A DNA stretch of 56,191 nt. Origin: Mesostigma viride (Eukaryota; Streptophyta; Mesostigmatophyceae; Mesostigmatales; Mesostigmataceae). Under the pieces are notes generated by a model that made no database searches, had not been told where the DNA came from, and was given only the letters and a program-made list of their open reading frames with translations. The DNA lies in NCBI GenBank assembly GCA_009746045.1, contig RPFO01002335.1, positions 1 through 56,191 of the forward strand. Reading direction: 5' to 3'. Below, piece by piece: positions 55,450 to 56,191 of this stretch (position 1 is the first letter of the stretch; the number at the start of each line of letters is the position of its first letter). The position numbers and the translations under genes were made by a program.

Positions 55450-56191
55450 TGGGCGAGGACTTTGCACGAAATCGCGTTTTGCACGTAATTGCCCACCGCA
55501 ACGTGGAGAAATGCAGATGTACATAGTAGTTGGATCAGTTACCGTGACTTTGGGCAGTTTAGTACTTAGTTGGGGTGACGTGTCCAATGTATATATGGTG
55601 GGGCGCGTCCAAGGGGGTCCACGCTGATTGAGCACTTGCATGTGTTCTTTCAACATATTCGGACATGTATGAAATGAATAAATTGTTTGGATGATTGCAA
55701 ATTGATTGATTGAAGAATGAGATACCATTATTAATTGAAAAATGTAAAACCTCATTGTGAATTTGTACTTCAAACTTTCACATGCATGCCCCAAATTGTG
55801 CATTTGTGCAGGTTTTAATTATGAGAAGTAGCATTTCTCTACAAATATTGAGAAATTTAGGGGCACTTGGGGTTGTTGGCCATGTTCATTCATGATAAAA
55901 TGGACTTTTTATGCTGTAACATCATCTTCCACTAGTCCAAAACGCTGCTTTCATGACGTCAAAAGTACCAGCAATGGCCCTAGGTTGGAGCAGTAGATGT
56001 TGGGGACGCCCTGCTACAGCCATTGTTGGCGGATCGGGCTTGACGAAGCTGTCGAATGCGGCCGCCATCTATAGATAGAAGTCCGTGAGAGGAGGAGGGG
56101 CCGGGTGGGATGCTAGCCTAATTCAATTTAAGTTGCGTAACTTACTACCGCAATAAGTTGCCGCGACGCCAAATTTTAGGCGTCAATCGCA
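55450..56191. other. Downstream A+T-rich intergenic sequence
   Basis: AATAAATTG-type polyadenylation candidates occur near 55677. No further gene, repeat or hairpin motif was seen. Confidence 0.5.

Overview
This is a stretch of a eukaryotic nuclear genome. It is dominated by tandem arrays, LTR retrotransposons and microsatellites, with one multi-exon gene that has clean GT-AG introns. Nothing bacterial is present. Both retrotransposons have Ty1/copia-like RT and RNase H domains, and the gene is GC-rich with short repetitive introns, which fits a large alga-like or other protist genome. I cannot name the species. Many reading frames are broken by single-base indels, often at homopolymers, so frameshifts may be residual long-read errors or real decay.

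Layout. 1-5746: a ~70-bp minisatellite, split by a two-copy tandem insertion (1771-3894) that leaves no clear target duplication. 5747-26222: a 20.5-kb copia-like complex (element 1) bounded by a 5-bp target duplication, CCATG. It has three ~648-bp LTRs, one near-complete internal region (ORF1-gag-pol, 18424-25576) and one scrambled internal region. The scrambled part holds inverted pol pieces, a 400-bp-arm palindrome and a tandem pair of LTRs from a related family B. 26223-30860: the minisatellite again, inverted at ~27777 and carrying a 663-bp element whose two terminal repeats are perfect 214-bp palindromes. 30861-34145: mostly non-coding, with a tRNA-arm-containing foldback and a 366-bp tandem duplication. 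34146-36534 and 42676-43640: pyrimidine microsatellites, the first enclosing a (TTACGC)n array. 36535-42675: a second copia-like element (element 2). 43641-55449: small ORFs, then a multi-exon gene of unknown function interrupted by a 1.6-kb hAT transposon.

Four things stand out. (1) A short hairpin motif recurs about 17 times, always sense, in the introns and leader of the 43.7-55.4 kb gene region, and again in antisense inside four coding repeats. (2) Both retrotransposons place the retropepsin-like domain between integrase and reverse transcriptase, not before integrase. (3) In both, the bases immediately after the 5' LTR are perfectly complementary to a site near the 3' end, suggesting self-priming or genome cyclisation. 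(4) All LTR-type elements here share AGTT...AACT-like termini, including the tiny element with palindromic terminal repeats.
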